A stretch of 64,000 bases of DNA. Origin: Pseudomonas sp. R28(2017) (GTDB taxonomy: Bacteria > Pseudomonadota > Gammaproteobacteria > Pseudomonadales > Pseudomonadaceae). The notes beneath the pieces were generated by a model that was not told the DNA's origin, did no database searches, and worked only from the letters and a program-made list of their open reading frames with translations. The position numbers and the translations under genes are program-made. The DNA lies in contig NZ_NEHW01000002.1 of NCBI RefSeq assembly GCF_002112505.1, positions 248,001-312,000 on the forward strand. The letters are read 5' to 3'. Numbering within the stretch: the first letter of the stretch is position 1; every line of letters starts with the position of its first letter. Shown piece by piece: positions 38,501 to 49,138 of this stretch.

Positions 38501-40297
38501 ATGCCCGCCCACATCGAAGATTACGCTCTGCTCGGCAACTGCCGCAGCGCCGCCCTGGTCAGCCGCGACGGTTCGATCGACTGGTTGTGCCTGCCGCGTT
38601 TCGACGCACCGGCCGTGTTCGCCGCGCTGCTGGGCAACGAAGAAAACGGCCGCTGGCGCCTGGCGCCCAGCGACCCGGTCGAGCACACCCACCGCCAGTA
38701 CCTGGGTGACACCCTGGTGCTGGAAACCACCTGGGTCACTGCCAGCGGCCGCGCCCGAGTGCTCGACTTCATGCCGCTGGACGAGGTCAACTCGATGGTG
38801 CGCATCGTCGAGGGGCTGTCCGGCGAAGCCAACTTCGAGATGGACCTGGTGCTGCGCTTCGACTACGGCCGCAGCGTGCCCTGGGTAGAGAAAATCGACC
38901 CGCTGACCCTCAGTGCGGTCGCCGGCCCCGATCGCCTGATCCTGTGCAGCAGCGTGGCGCCCCACGGTCTCGACCACCACACCGTCGCCCGTTTTCGCGT
39001 GTGTGCCGGCGAGCGCCAGGTGTTCAGCCTCCGTCACCAGCCCTCGCACCTGCCGGTGCAACCCGACTGTGACATCGACCAGGCGCTGCACCACACCCTC
39101 ACGCACTGGCAGGCGTTCGCCGACCGTTGTCCCGAGGTCGGCCCCTACACCGGCCTGGTGCGCCGCTCGCTGCTCACCCTCAAGGCCATGACCTATGCAC
39201 CTACCGGCGGCATCGTCGCGGCGGTGACCACTTCGCTGCCCGAGCGCATCGGCCACGAGCGCAACTGGGACTACCGCTTCTGCTGGCTGCGCGACGCCAC
39301 CATGACCTTGCTGGCGTTCATGAACCTCGGCTACTTCGATGAGGCCCAGGCCTGGCGTGAGTGGCTGCTGCGTTCGGTGGCCGGCAACCCTGAACAGATG
39401 CAGATCATGTACGGCCTGGCCGGCGAGCGTGACCTGCAGGAATACACCTTGCCGTGGCTGGCCGGCTACGAGCACTCGCAGCCGGTGCGGGTTGGCAATG
39501 CAGCGTCGCAACAGGTGCAGCTGGACATCTACGGCGAACTGGCCGACGCCATGACCCAGGCGATCAAGGGCGGCCTGCCGCGCCATCCCCGCAGTGCGGC
39601 GATCTCCCGGCTGATCCTGCCCTATGTCGAGCACATCTGGCGCGAGCCTGACGAAGGCATCTGGGAAGTGCGCGGTGGCCGTCAGCACTTCGTCCACTCC
39701 AAGGTCATGGCCTGGGTCGCCTTCGACCGCGCAGCCGGGCTGGCCGACACCACCGAGGAGGGCCGCGAGCAGGGCCGCCACTATCGGCAGGTGGCTGACG
39801 AGATTCATCGGGAAGTCTGCGCACACGGGCTCGATGGCAGCGGCCAGCACTTCGTCCAGGCCTATGGCTCGGCCGAGATGGACGCCAGCCTGTTGCAGAT
39901 CGCCCTAACCGGCTTCCTGCCGGCTGAGGATCCGCGCTTTCAACGTACCCTGGCGCAGATCGAGCAGCGCCTGCTGAAGAACGGCCTGCTGCTGCGCTAC
40001 GACAGCGACAGCTGCAGCGACGGGCTGACGCCGGGGGAGGGCACGTTCCTGGTCTGTTCGTTCTGGCTGGCCGATGTGTATGTACTGCTGGGGCGCGAGG
40101 CCGAGGCGCAGGCGCTGTACGAAAAGCTTGCCGGCTTGTGCAATGACGTCGGCCTGCTGGCCGAGCAGTACGACCCGGCCGGCAAGCGCATGCTTGGCAA
40201 CTTCCCCCAGGCGTTCAGCCATATTGGCATCATCAACACGGCGCTGAACCTGCACCGGGCTCAGTGCCCGGTGCGGGACCGGGCAAGATGTGGCTGA
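38501..40297 (+). CDS. Glycoside hydrolase family 15 enzyme (glucoamylase or trehalase)
   Basis: 598 residues, starting at an ATG behind a perfect AGGAGGTGCA. The N-terminus IEDYALLGNCRSAALVSRDG with SIDWLCLPRFD is diagnostic of bacterial GH15. Further blocks are RNWDYRFCWLRDATMTLLA near 263 and YVEHIWREPDEGIWEVRGG near 376, and the C-terminal (alpha/alpha)6-barrel glutamate region near 500-530. Characterised relatives include glucoamylases/glucodextranases and mycobacterial GH15 trehalases that share the same N-terminal signature. Given the trehalose/glucan genes nearby, either trehalose or alpha-glucan may be the substrate. No signal peptide, so probably cytoplasmic. Confidence 0.88.
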   Translation: MPAHIEDYALLGNCRSAALVSRDGSIDWLCLPRFDAPAVFAALLGNEENGRWRLAPSDPVEHTHRQYLGDTLVLETTWVTASGRARVLDFMPLDEVNSMVRIVEGLSGEANFEMDLVLRFDYGRSVPWVEKIDPLTLSAVAGPDRLILCSSVAPHGLDHHTVARFRVCAGERQVFSLRHQPSHLPVQPDCDIDQALHHTLTHWQAFADRCPEVGPYTGLVRRSLLTLKAMTYAPTGGIVAAVTTSLPERIGHERNWDYRFCWLRDATMTLLAFMNLGYFDEAQAWREWLLRSVAGNPEQMQIMYGLAGERDLQEYTLPWLAGYEHSQPVRVGNAASQQVQLDIYGELADAMTQAIKGGLPRHPRSAAISRLILPYVEHIWREPDEGIWEVRGGRQHFVHSKVMAWVAFDRAAGLADTTEEGREQGRHYRQVADEIHREVCAHGLDGSGQHFVQAYGSAEMDASLLQIALTGFLPAEDPRFQRTLAQIEQRLLKNGLLLRYDSDSCSDGLTPGEGTFLVCSFWLADVYVLLGREAEAQALYEKLAGLCNDVGLLAEQYDPAGKRMLGNFPQAFSHIGIINTALNLHRAQCPVRDRARCG

Positions 40298-40361
40298 GCG
40301 TCCAAGCGGCGACAGGGCCGTCGGAGTAGACTAAGCCAACCCCATTCGGCAAGGAGCACCC

Positions 40362-40541
40362 ATGAGCGTTCGTGGCCACGATCGGCAGATCGACAACATC
40401 GAGTTCAATGTCAGCGATATCGCACGGAGCAAGGCTTTTTACGGCAGCGTGTTCGGCTGGCGCCTCACCGACTACGGGCCGACCTACACCGAGTTCAGGG
40501 ATGGTCGTTTGACCGGCGCGGTGTGGACGGCCCAAGCCTGA
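40362..40541 (+). pseudogene. Truncated VOC-family (glyoxalase/bleomycin-resistance fold) remnant
   Basis: A 59-codon frame behind a good AAGGAG. It encodes the first half of a VOC module: IDNIEFNVSDIARSKAFYGS, VFGWRLTDYGPTYTEF, then DGRLTGAVWTAQA and stop. Intact relatives continue for about 60-70 more residues with the second beta-alpha-beta-beta-beta unit, which is not found downstream in any frame. The stop TGA overlaps the ATG of the TetR gene (TGATG), and the TetR gene has no RBS of its own, so the remnant may now act as a leader that delivers ribosomes to the regulator. The break point lies at or just before the regulator start. Confidence 0.75.
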
Positions 40542-41161
40542 TGGCCAACCACAAGATCGAAATCCGCCGTCGCAATATCGAGAAGATCCTCGTGGCCGCG
40601 GAAAAGGTGTTCGCCGAAAAAGGCTATGGCGCGACTTCCATGGGCGACATCGCCGAGCAGGCCGAGCTGCCGCGCTCCAACCTGCATTACTACTTCAGCA
40701 CCAAGGACGAGCTGTTCCGCGCGGTGCTGCAGGACCTGCTGGATGTGTGGAAGCAGGACGCGCTGTGCTTCGAGAACTTCGATGACCCGCGGGTGGTGCT
40801 GACCAGCTACATCCGCGCCAAGATGGGCCATTCACGTTCACGGCCGCTGGGTTCGAAGATCTGGGCCGAAGAGATGCTGCATGGGGCGCCGGTGCTGGGG
40901 GTGAACCTCGCTGAGAGCCTGGTGCCCTGGGCGAAACTCAAGGAAGACAAGATCCGCCGTTGGGTGGCAGAGGGGCGCATCCTGCCGGTGGAGCCTTCGG
41001 CGCTGCTCTACATGATCTGGGCGTCGACACAGCACTATGCCGACTTTGGCTATCAGGTGGCGTTGCTGAACGAGGGTGAGCCGTTGTCCGACAGGGCGTT
41101 CGAGAGTGCGGTGCAGACGGTGACCTGTGTGATCCTGCGCGGGATCGGGCTGGAACCATGA
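40541..41161 (+). CDS. TetR-family regulator, RutR-like, of pyrimidine catabolism
   Basis: 206 residues from the ATG at 40541; an in-frame GTG at 40523 is the alternative. The N-terminal HTH is VFAEKGYGATSMGDIAEQAE to LPRSNLHYYFSTKDELFRAVL; the rest matches the YcdC/RutR-type ligand domain (SKIWAEEMLHGAPVLG, MIWASTQHYADFGYQV). E. coli RutR senses uracil/thymine. Here it is convergent with pydA and adjacent to the pyrimidine genes, so control of that cluster is likely. Candidate operators are the palindromes at 45550-45694. Confidence 0.82.
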   Translation: MANHKIEIRRRNIEKILVAAEKVFAEKGYGATSMGDIAEQAELPRSNLHYYFSTKDELFRAVLQDLLDVWKQDALCFENFDDPRVVLTSYIRAKMGHSRSRPLGSKIWAEEMLHGAPVLGVNLAESLVPWAKLKEDKIRRWVAEGRILPVEPSALLYMIWASTQHYADFGYQVALLNEGEPLSDRAFESAVQTVTCVILRGIGLEP

Positions 41162-41166
41162 ACAAC

Positions 41167-41284
41167 GGGGGCCGCTGCGCGGCCCTTCGCGGGCAAGCCC
41201 GCTCCCACAGGTGCCGCGCAAGCCTTGAATGTTGCGAGATACCTGTGGGAGCGGGCTTGCCCGCGAAGGGCTGCGCAGCAGCCC
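41167..41284. repeat. REP inverted pair h with outer mini-hairpins
   Basis: Opposed REP cores. Each outer arm itself can fold (GGGGCCGCTGCGCGGCCC on the left, GGGCTGCGCAGCAGCCCC on the right). It lies between the convergent TetR and pydA genes. Confidence 0.92.
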
Positions 41285-41291
41285 CAATGCT

Positions 41292-42566
41292 TCAACTGGC
41301 CTCGCGATAGGGGTTGCGCGGATCCTGGGTCCAGTTCAGGTAAGGCTTGCCGGTATCCTGCGCCACCATCTCGATGCAGTTCTCCACCGGGCAGGTGATC
41401 TGGCACAGGTTGCAGCCCACGCATTCGTCCTCGATCACGCTGTAGGCATGCGTCCCGTCTGCCTTCAGCGTGCTGGCAATCGCCTGGTGCGAAGTATCCT
41501 CACAGGCAATATGGCAGCGGCCACAGCCAATGCACGCATCCTGGTCGATATGCGCCACCGACTTGTAGTTGATGTCCAGGTACTTCCAGTCGGTGGTATG
41601 TCCCACCGCCTGCCCGCGGAACGCTTCGAGGTTGCGGTGGCCGTGCTGGTCCATCCAGCGTGCCAGGCCGTCCTTCATGTCCTCGACGATGCGAAAGCCA
41701 TGCAGCATCGCCGCCGTGCACACTTGCACCGCACCGCTGCCCAGGGCGATGAACTCGGCGGCATCGCGCCAGCTGCCGATCCCGCCGATGCCACAGATCG
41801 GCAGCCCGCGGGTTTCCGGGTCGCGGGCGATCTCGGCGACCATGTTCAACGCGATCGGCTTGACCGCCGAGCCGCAGTAACCGCCGTGGGTGCTCTGATC
41901 ACCAACGATGGGGTGGGCGACCATGCGGTCCAGGTCGACGCTGGTGATCGAGTTGATGGTGTTGATCAGCGACACCGCATCGGCACCGCCGCGATGGGCC
42001 GCACGGGCCGACTGGCGAATGTCGGTGATGTTCGGCGTGAGCTTGACGATCACCGGCAGCGAGCAGTGCATCTTGCACCAGCGGGTGACCATCTCCACGT
42101 ACTCCGGCACCTGGCCGACCGCCGCGCCCATGCCGCGCTCCGGCATGCCGTGCGGGCAGCCGAAATTCAGCTCGATGCCATCGGCGCCGGTGGCTTCCAC
42201 CAGCGGCAGGATGAACTTCCACGATTCTTCCACGCACGGCACCATCAGCGACACGACCAAGGCACGGTCGGGCCAGTCCTTTTTCACCTGGGTGATTTCC
42301 CGCAGGTTGATCTCCAGCGAACGGTCGGTGATCAGCTCGATGTTGTTGATGCCCTGCACCTGGCGGTTGGGGCCGTAGTGCGCGGAATAACGTGACGACA
42401 CGTTGACCGCCGCCGGGTCCTCGCCCAGGGTCTTCCAGACCACGCCGCCCCAGCCGGCCTCGAAAGCGCGGACCACGTTGTAGGCCTTGTCGGTGGGGGG
42501 CGCAGAGGCCAGCCAGAAGGGGTTGGGTGCCTTGATACCGGCGAATTCGATGGACAGGTCGGCCAT
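41292..42566 (-). CDS. preA: NAD-dependent dihydropyrimidine dehydrogenase subunit PreA/PydA
   Basis: 424 residues. A dihydroorotate-dehydrogenase-like FMN barrel (about 1-310; NPFWLASAPPTDKAYNVVRA at the start, ELNFGCPHGMPERGMGAAVG near 130 with the active-site cysteine region, VIVKLTPNITDIRQ near 170) is followed by two 4Fe-4S motifs: CIGCGRCHIACED and CVGCNLCQITCPVENC. With PreT it reduces uracil and thymine to dihydropyrimidines. It directly follows preT (stop to start without gap) at the end of the minus-strand operon. Confidence 0.95.
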   Translation of the reverse strand: MADLSIEFAGIKAPNPFWLASAPPTDKAYNVVRAFEAGWGGVVWKTLGEDPAAVNVSSRYSAHYGPNRQVQGINNIELITDRSLEINLREITQVKKDWPDRALVVSLMVPCVEESWKFILPLVEATGADGIELNFGCPHGMPERGMGAAVGQVPEYVEMVTRWCKMHCSLPVIVKLTPNITDIRQSARAAHRGGADAVSLINTINSITSVDLDRMVAHPIVGDQSTHGGYCGSAVKPIALNMVAEIARDPETRGLPICGIGGIGSWRDAAEFIALGSGAVQVCTAAMLHGFRIVEDMKDGLARWMDQHGHRNLEAFRGQAVGHTTDWKYLDINYKSVAHIDQDACIGCGRCHIACEDTSHQAIASTLKADGTHAYSVIEDECVGCNLCQITCPVENCIEMVAQDTGKPYLNWTQDPRNPYREAS

Positions 42567-43934
42567 TTACGCTGCCTCCACGTTGAGCATGAGTTGGGCA
42601 TGGATGGCTTCGGCGGCCAGCTTGCCGTGTTGCACGGCCTGGACGGTGAGGTCCTGGCCCTGCGCGGTGCAGTCGCCGCCGGCATAGACACCCGCCAGGC
42701 TGGTGCGCATGTTTTCGTCGACGCGGATTCGCTCGCCGTCGCGCGCCAGTTGTGCGGCGACCGGGTCGCCAAGGCTGGCATCGTCGAAGCGTTGGCCGAT
42801 GGCCTTGAAGATGGCATCGGCGGCCAGCTCGTAAGTCTCACCGGTGTCACGCAGGCGGCCGTCAGCCAGTTCGGTGCGCATGAAGCGCATGCCGCGTACA
42901 CGGCCGTCGTCATCGAGCAGCACGGCGTCGGGGCGGGCCCAGGTGTGCAGGCGCACCTGGTTGGCCTTGGCGATGTCCTGCTCATGGCCGGTGGCGCCCA
43001 TGTCGGCATGGCCACGGCGGTAGACCAGGTTGACGTCGCGGGCGCCCAGGCGGCTCATTTGCACGGCCATGTCGATGGCGGTGTTGCCGGCGCCGATCAC
43101 CAGGCAGCGGTCGGCCAGCGGCAGTTGCGCCAGGTCGTCGGCCTGGCGCAGTTCGCGGATGTACGCGGTGGCAGCGAGCAGGCCGGGGGCTTCTTCGTCG
43201 CCCAGGCCGAGCTGGCGCACGGCGTTCAGGCCCAGGCCGAGGAACACCGCGTCGAACTGGTCGCGCAGCTCGCCCAGGCCAAGGTTGGCACCCAGGCGCT
43301 GGCCGTGACGGATCTCGATGCCACCGATGCCAAGCAGGAATTCCACTTCGCGCTGGGCATAGTCGTCCACCAGCTTGTAGCGGGCGATGCCGTACTCGTT
43401 GAGGCCACCGGCCTTGTCGCAGGCTTCGAACACCACCACGTCATGGCCGTGCATGGCCAGGCGATGGGCGCACGACAGCCCGGCGGGGCCGGCTCCGACC
43501 ACGGCAATGCGCTTGCCCGTAGCGGGCGAGCGCTTGAACGGGTGCTCACTGAACTGGGCATTGTCCACGGCGTAGCGCTGCAACTGGCCGATCAGCACCG
43601 GGGCGCATTCCTGGGCGTTGTTACGCACGCAGGCCTGCTGGCAGAGAATCTCGGTGGGGCACACGCGGGCGCAGCTGCCGCCGAGGATGTTGGCCGACAG
43701 GATGCGTTCGGCGGCGCCTTGCAGGTTCTCGTCGCTGATGCGGTGGATGAACGACGGGATGTCGATCTCGCTCGGGCAGGCGTTCACGCAGGGGGCGTCG
43801 TAGCAATACAGGCAGCGGGCGCTCTCGACGGCGGCCTGGCGGGCGGTGAGCGGCGGGGCCAGGTCGGTGAAACGCTCGGCCAATGGGTCGCTGCCGGCGC
43901 GTGGGCGCGGCAAATGGTTCAGGGCATCGATCAC
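42567..43934 (-). CDS. preT: NAD-dependent dihydropyrimidine dehydrogenase subunit PreT/PydX
   Basis: 455 residues from a GTG at 43934, chosen because AGAGAGG lies nine bases upstream; a TTG at 43979 would add 15 basic residues. The N-terminal Fe-S domain (CLYCYDAPCVNACPSEIDIP; CPTEILCQQACVR) precedes two dinucleotide folds: VAVVGAGPAGLSCAHRLAMHG-type FAD site near 131 and CLVIGAGNTAIDMAVQMSRLG NAD(P) site near 277. It passes electrons from NADH to PreA. The middle gene of hydA-preT-preA. Confidence 0.93.
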   Translation of the reverse strand: MIDALNHLPRPRAGSDPLAERFTDLAPPLTARQAAVESARCLYCYDAPCVNACPSEIDIPSFIHRISDENLQGAAERILSANILGGSCARVCPTEILCQQACVRNNAQECAPVLIGQLQRYAVDNAQFSEHPFKRSPATGKRIAVVGAGPAGLSCAHRLAMHGHDVVVFEACDKAGGLNEYGIARYKLVDDYAQREVEFLLGIGGIEIRHGQRLGANLGLGELRDQFDAVFLGLGLNAVRQLGLGDEEAPGLLAATAYIRELRQADDLAQLPLADRCLVIGAGNTAIDMAVQMSRLGARDVNLVYRRGHADMGATGHEQDIAKANQVRLHTWARPDAVLLDDDGRVRGMRFMRTELADGRLRDTGETYELAADAIFKAIGQRFDDASLGDPVAAQLARDGERIRVDENMRTSLAGVYAGGDCTAQGQDLTVQAVQHGKLAAEAIHAQLMLNVEAA

Positions 43935-44027
43935 GGTTGTAGCCTCTCTTTTCTTTTTGGTCGTGGCAGTCAACGGCAATACGGCGCCGCCCGGCCTCTG
44001 AGGGCCGGTACGGCAATGCGGGTCAGG

Positions 44028-45542
<1,515 letters not shown>

Positions 45543-45549
45543 TTAATCC

Positions 45550-45563
45550 TGTCAGGCCTGACA
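45550..45563. promoter_or_regulatory. 14-bp perfect palindrome near hydA
   Basis: TGTCAGGCCTGACA, 83-96 bp upstream of the hydA ATG. Its shape suits a dimeric regulator; GntR-type sites often have such arms. The binding protein is unknown. Confidence 0.5.
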
Positions 45564-45662
45564 AGATTGGAATCTAGATGCAGTTTTGGAATTGTTCAAG
45601 AAAATAATTTATATGCATATATCGTTAATAACTATTTGATAAATAACGATTAATTGTAGAGA

Positions 45663-45694
45663 TCACCAAAATGGTGAGGCCTTTCACCATTTTG
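45663..45694. promoter_or_regulatory. Compound operator-like repeat
   Basis: TCACCAAAATGGTGA (45663-45677, arms TCACCA/TGGTGA) overlaps an 11-bp-arm inverted repeat, CAAAATGGTGA (45667-45677) and TCACCATTTTG (45684-45694). The half-site resembles the TGGTCA arm of RutR boxes, but not exactly. Likely target of the nearby TetR regulator; inferred. Confidence 0.55.
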
Positions 45695-46084
45695 ACGCAC
45701 TTGACAAGAAGCCAAATTGGTCAAGATTTTCCATGCAAAATCAGCTGCTTGATTCCTGGCTTCGAGGCGCAGGCCGCGCCGATGAAAAACCAGGCTGCAC
45801 CAGTTTGAAACCTGTTGCAGGGGCCAGGGCCGGCCCAAGGTGGCGCAAGCGGCAGGCGAGGGGATAACCGTGCCCGCGCCTGCCGCGCAACAATGCTTTG
45901 CAGATCAGTTGATTACCTCCGGTCGGCGGCGGCCGGCCGGGTAGGCGCAGGCCAACCCGGCACGCAATTTGAGTACGGCCACAACCGCCAGGCCGGACCG
46001 GAGGAGCAGTACTGGTGGTGTGTGTACTCCGGCCATCGCGTTAGCCCGATGAGCAAACAACTAGAAGAAACTGGAGAAGGCCCC

Positions 46085-47584
46085 ATGCAACAGAGCAGAT
46101 CGGAAGTGATCGAGCAGGCTGGCCTGTTCGAGCTGTCCGCGGGCAGTGACGTCCTCGACAGCCCGCGCTACAACCATGACATCGCGCCGACCAAGGTGCA
46201 CCAGCGCACCTGGAACAAATGGCACATCACCGCGCTGTGGGTGGGCATGTCCATCTGTGTGCCCACCTACACCCTCGGCGGCGTGCTCACGGCCTACTTC
46301 GGCCTGAGCGTGGGCGAGGCACTGCTGGCGATTCTGCTGGCCAACCTCATCGTGCTGATCCCGCTGACCCTCAACGCCTTCCCCGGCACCAAGTACGGCA
46401 TCCCGTTCCCGGTGCTGCTGCGCTCGTCGTTCGGCATCTTCGGCTCCAACGTGCCGTGCCTGATCCGCGCGGTGGTGGCCTGTGGCTGGTTCGGCATCCA
46501 GACGATGTTCGGCGGCCTGGCCATCCACCTGTTCCTCGGCTCGATCTTCGACGGCTGGAAGGCGCTGGGCGGTACCGGTGAGGTGATCGGTTTCATGGTG
46601 TTCTGGGCGCTGAACCTGTGGGTGGTGCTGCGCGGCGCCGAGTCGATCAAGTGGCTGGAAACCCTGTCGGCACCGCTGCTGGTGGCGGTCGGTTTCGGCC
46701 TGCTGTTCTGGGCCTTGCCGCACATGTCGATGAGCGAACTGCTGGCGCAGCCACCCAAGCGCCCGGAAGGGGCCAGCGTGATCGGTTACTTCTGCGCCGG
46801 GCTCACCGCCATGGTTGGCTTTTGGGCCACCTTGTCGCTGAACATTCCCGACTTCAGCCGCTATGCAAAGAGCCAGAAGGACCAGATTCTCGGGCAGATC
46901 TTCGGCTTGCCGCTGACCATGTTCCTGTTCGCCGCGCTGGGTGTGGTGATGACCGCCGCCTCGGCGTCGCTGGTGGGTGAAACGGTGTCCGACCCGGTCA
47001 GCCTGATCGGCAAGATCCACAGCCCCGGCTGGGTGGCGCTGGCCATGGCGCTGATCGTGATCGCCACGCTATCGACCAACACGGCCGCCAACATCGTCTC
47101 GCCAACCAACGACTTCCAGAACATCGCCCCGCGCCTGATCGGGCGTAGCCGTGCGGTGTGGCTGACCGGTTTCATCGGCCTGGCGCTGATGAGCCACGAA
47201 CTGCTGAAGAAGCTTGGCTGGATCGTTTCCGACCTGAGCCTGGAGAGCGTCTATTCCAACTGGTTGCTTGGCTACTCCAGCCTGCTCGGGCCGATTGCCG
47301 GGATCATGGTGGTGGACTACTTCCTGATCCGCCGCCAGCAACTGGACTTGGCCGGCCTGTACCGCGATGACGTGTACCCGGCATGGAACTGGGCGGGCTT
47401 CGCTGCCTTTGCCTTGCCGGTGGCGCTGACCGTGCTGGCCATCGGTAACAGCAGTTTCAGCTGGTTCTACGACTATGGCTGGTTCACCGGGTCGCTGCTG
47501 GGCGGGGCGCTGTACTACGCCCTGGGTGGCGTGGCGGTGCGTGGGCCGGCGATTGCGCCAGTACAAACCAATAAAAATGCCTGA
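46085..47584 (+). CDS. NCS1-family nucleobase/hydantoin:cation symporter
   Basis: 499 residues from the ATG at 46085 (GGAGAAGG upstream); an in-frame ATG at 46049 would add 12 residues. Cytosolic N-terminus, then about twelve membrane segments: SPRYNHDIAPTKVHQRTWNK leads into helix 1, and FPGTKYGIPFPVLLRSSFGI and SLNIPDFSRYAKSQKDQILG are hallmark NCS1 loops. It probably imports uracil, thymine, dihydropyrimidine or hydantoin for the pathway encoded around it. It is 11 bp from the amidohydrolase gene and co-directional, so one operon. Confidence 0.92.
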   Translation: MQQSRSEVIEQAGLFELSAGSDVLDSPRYNHDIAPTKVHQRTWNKWHITALWVGMSICVPTYTLGGVLTAYFGLSVGEALLAILLANLIVLIPLTLNAFPGTKYGIPFPVLLRSSFGIFGSNVPCLIRAVVACGWFGIQTMFGGLAIHLFLGSIFDGWKALGGTGEVIGFMVFWALNLWVVLRGAESIKWLETLSAPLLVAVGFGLLFWALPHMSMSELLAQPPKRPEGASVIGYFCAGLTAMVGFWATLSLNIPDFSRYAKSQKDQILGQIFGLPLTMFLFAALGVVMTAASASLVGETVSDPVSLIGKIHSPGWVALAMALIVIATLSTNTAANIVSPTNDFQNIAPRLIGRSRAVWLTGFIGLALMSHELLKKLGWIVSDLSLESVYSNWLLGYSSLLGPIAGIMVVDYFLIRRQQLDLAGLYRDDVYPAWNWAGFAAFALPVALTVLAIGNSSFSWFYDYGWFTGSLLGGALYYALGGVAVRGPAIAPVQTNKNA

Positions 47585-47595
47585 GGAGAAACACC

Positions 47596-48879
47596 ATGAG
47601 CCAATCCCAGCATGTGCTGAAATCCACCGAGCGCCACGTCGATAGCGCGCGCCTGTGGCAATCGCTGATGGACCTCGCCCGCCTGGGCGCCACGGCCAAG
47701 GGAGGCGTGTGCCGGTTGGCGCTGACCGACCTCGACCGCCAGGCCCGCGACCTGTTCGTCGAATGGTGCGAGGCCGCCGGTTGCAGCGTCAGTGTCGATG
47801 GGGTGGGCAATATCTTCGCCCGCAGGCCTGGGCGCAACCCCAAGCTGCCACCGGTGATGACCGGCAGCCATATCGACACCCAGCCCACTGGTGGCAAGTT
47901 CGATGGCTGTTTCGGGGTGATGGCCGGGCTTGAGGTGCTGCGTACCCTCAATGACCTGGGCATCGAGACCGAGGCGCCGCTGGAAGTGGTGGTGTGGACC
48001 AACGAAGAAGGCTCGCGCTTTGCGCCCTGCATGATGGGGTCGGGTGTGTTCGCCGGCAAATTCACCCTGGAAGAAACCCTGGCCAAGCGTGATGCCCAGG
48101 GCGTGTCGGTCGGCGAGGCGCTGAACGCCATTGGCTATGCCGGCCAGCGCGCGGTGCTCGGCCACCCGGTAGGCGCCTACTTCGAAGCGCACATCGAACA
48201 GGGGCCGATCCTCGAAGACCAGGCCAAGACCATCGGCGTGGTCCTCGGCGCCCTGGGGCAGAAGTGGTTCGACCTGACCCTGCGCGGCGTCGAAGCCCAC
48301 GCCGGCCCGACCCCGATGCACCTGCGCAAGGACGCCCTGGTGGGCGCCGCGGCCGTGGTCGAAGCCGTCAACCGCACCGCTCACGCGCACCAACCTCATG
48401 CTTGTGGCACGGTCGGTTGCCTGCAGGCTTACCCCGGCTCGCGCAACGTGATCCCGGGTGAAGTGCGCATGACCCTGGACTTCCGTCACCTGGAAGGCGA
48501 TCAGCTGGATGCGATGATCGCCGAGGTGCGTACGGTGATCGAAGCTACCTGTGCCAAGCATGGCCTGAGCCATGAGCTGGTCCCCACGGCGGACTTCCCG
48601 GCGCTGTACTTCGACCGTGGTTGTGTCGATGCCGTGCGCCAGTCGGCGCAGGCGCTGGGCCTGCCGCACATGGACATCGTCAGCGGGGCGGGGCATGACG
48701 CGATCTTCCTTGCCGAGCTGGGGCCGGCGGGAATGATCTTCGTGCCTTGCGAAAACGGCATCAGCCACAACGAGATCGAGAACGCCACGCCAGAAGACCT
48801 GGCGGCGGGTTGCGCGGTGTTGCTGCGAGCCATGCTGGCGGCGTCGGAGGCGATCGCCAGCGGGCGCCTGGCGGCATAA
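47596..48879 (+). CDS. N-carbamoyl-amino-acid amidohydrolase (beta-ureidopropionase type, M20 fold)
   Basis: 427 residues of the HyuC/AllC peptidase-M20 group. Zinc-ligand segments are GSHIDTQPTGGKFDG near 91, TNEEGSRFAPCMMGSG near 134, EAHIEQGPILED near 196 and SGAGHDAIFLAELGP near 363. Relatives hydrolyse N-carbamoyl-beta-alanine, N-carbamoyl-L-amino acids or allantoate. Next to dihydropyrimidinase and a nucleobase transporter, N-carbamoyl-beta-alanine hydrolysis (third reductive step) is the best call, giving beta-alanine, CO2 and ammonia. Confidence 0.9.
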   Translation: MSQSQHVLKSTERHVDSARLWQSLMDLARLGATAKGGVCRLALTDLDRQARDLFVEWCEAAGCSVSVDGVGNIFARRPGRNPKLPPVMTGSHIDTQPTGGKFDGCFGVMAGLEVLRTLNDLGIETEAPLEVVVWTNEEGSRFAPCMMGSGVFAGKFTLEETLAKRDAQGVSVGEALNAIGYAGQRAVLGHPVGAYFEAHIEQGPILEDQAKTIGVVLGALGQKWFDLTLRGVEAHAGPTPMHLRKDALVGAAAVVEAVNRTAHAHQPHACGTVGCLQAYPGSRNVIPGEVRMTLDFRHLEGDQLDAMIAEVRTVIEATCAKHGLSHELVPTADFPALYFDRGCVDAVRQSAQALGLPHMDIVSGAGHDAIFLAELGPAGMIFVPCENGISHNEIENATPEDLAAGCAVLLRAMLAASEAIASGRLAA

Positions 48880-48890
48880 CGACGCGCTGC

Positions 48891-49131
48891 GGGGGGCTGC
48901 TGCGCAGCCCTTCGCGGGCAAGCCCGCTCCCACAGGGATCGCGCCAGAGTCCAGAAATTGAGCAAGACAGTTGCTCCCACAGGGTATGCGGACCGTTTGC
49001 GAACTCAGTTCTCTGCGCGACAGCGCAGCCCACAGGGCTGGGTGATCTCTCGCAGGTACTGCACATGCATCGAAATTTGCGCAGTACCTGTGGGAGCGGG
49101 CTTGCCCGCGAATGGGCTGCCAGGCAGCCCC
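48891..49131. repeat. REP inverted pair i, expanded, with a degenerate internal copy
   Basis: Opposed REP cores at 48912-48936 and 49087-49112 with self-complementary outer arms (gggggctgctgcgcagccc / gggctgccaggcagcccc). The loop is about 150 bp, far longer than in the other pairs, and includes a REP relic at 48971-48985 (ttgctcccacagggt). Confidence 0.88.
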
Positions 49132-49138
49132 GGCGATC

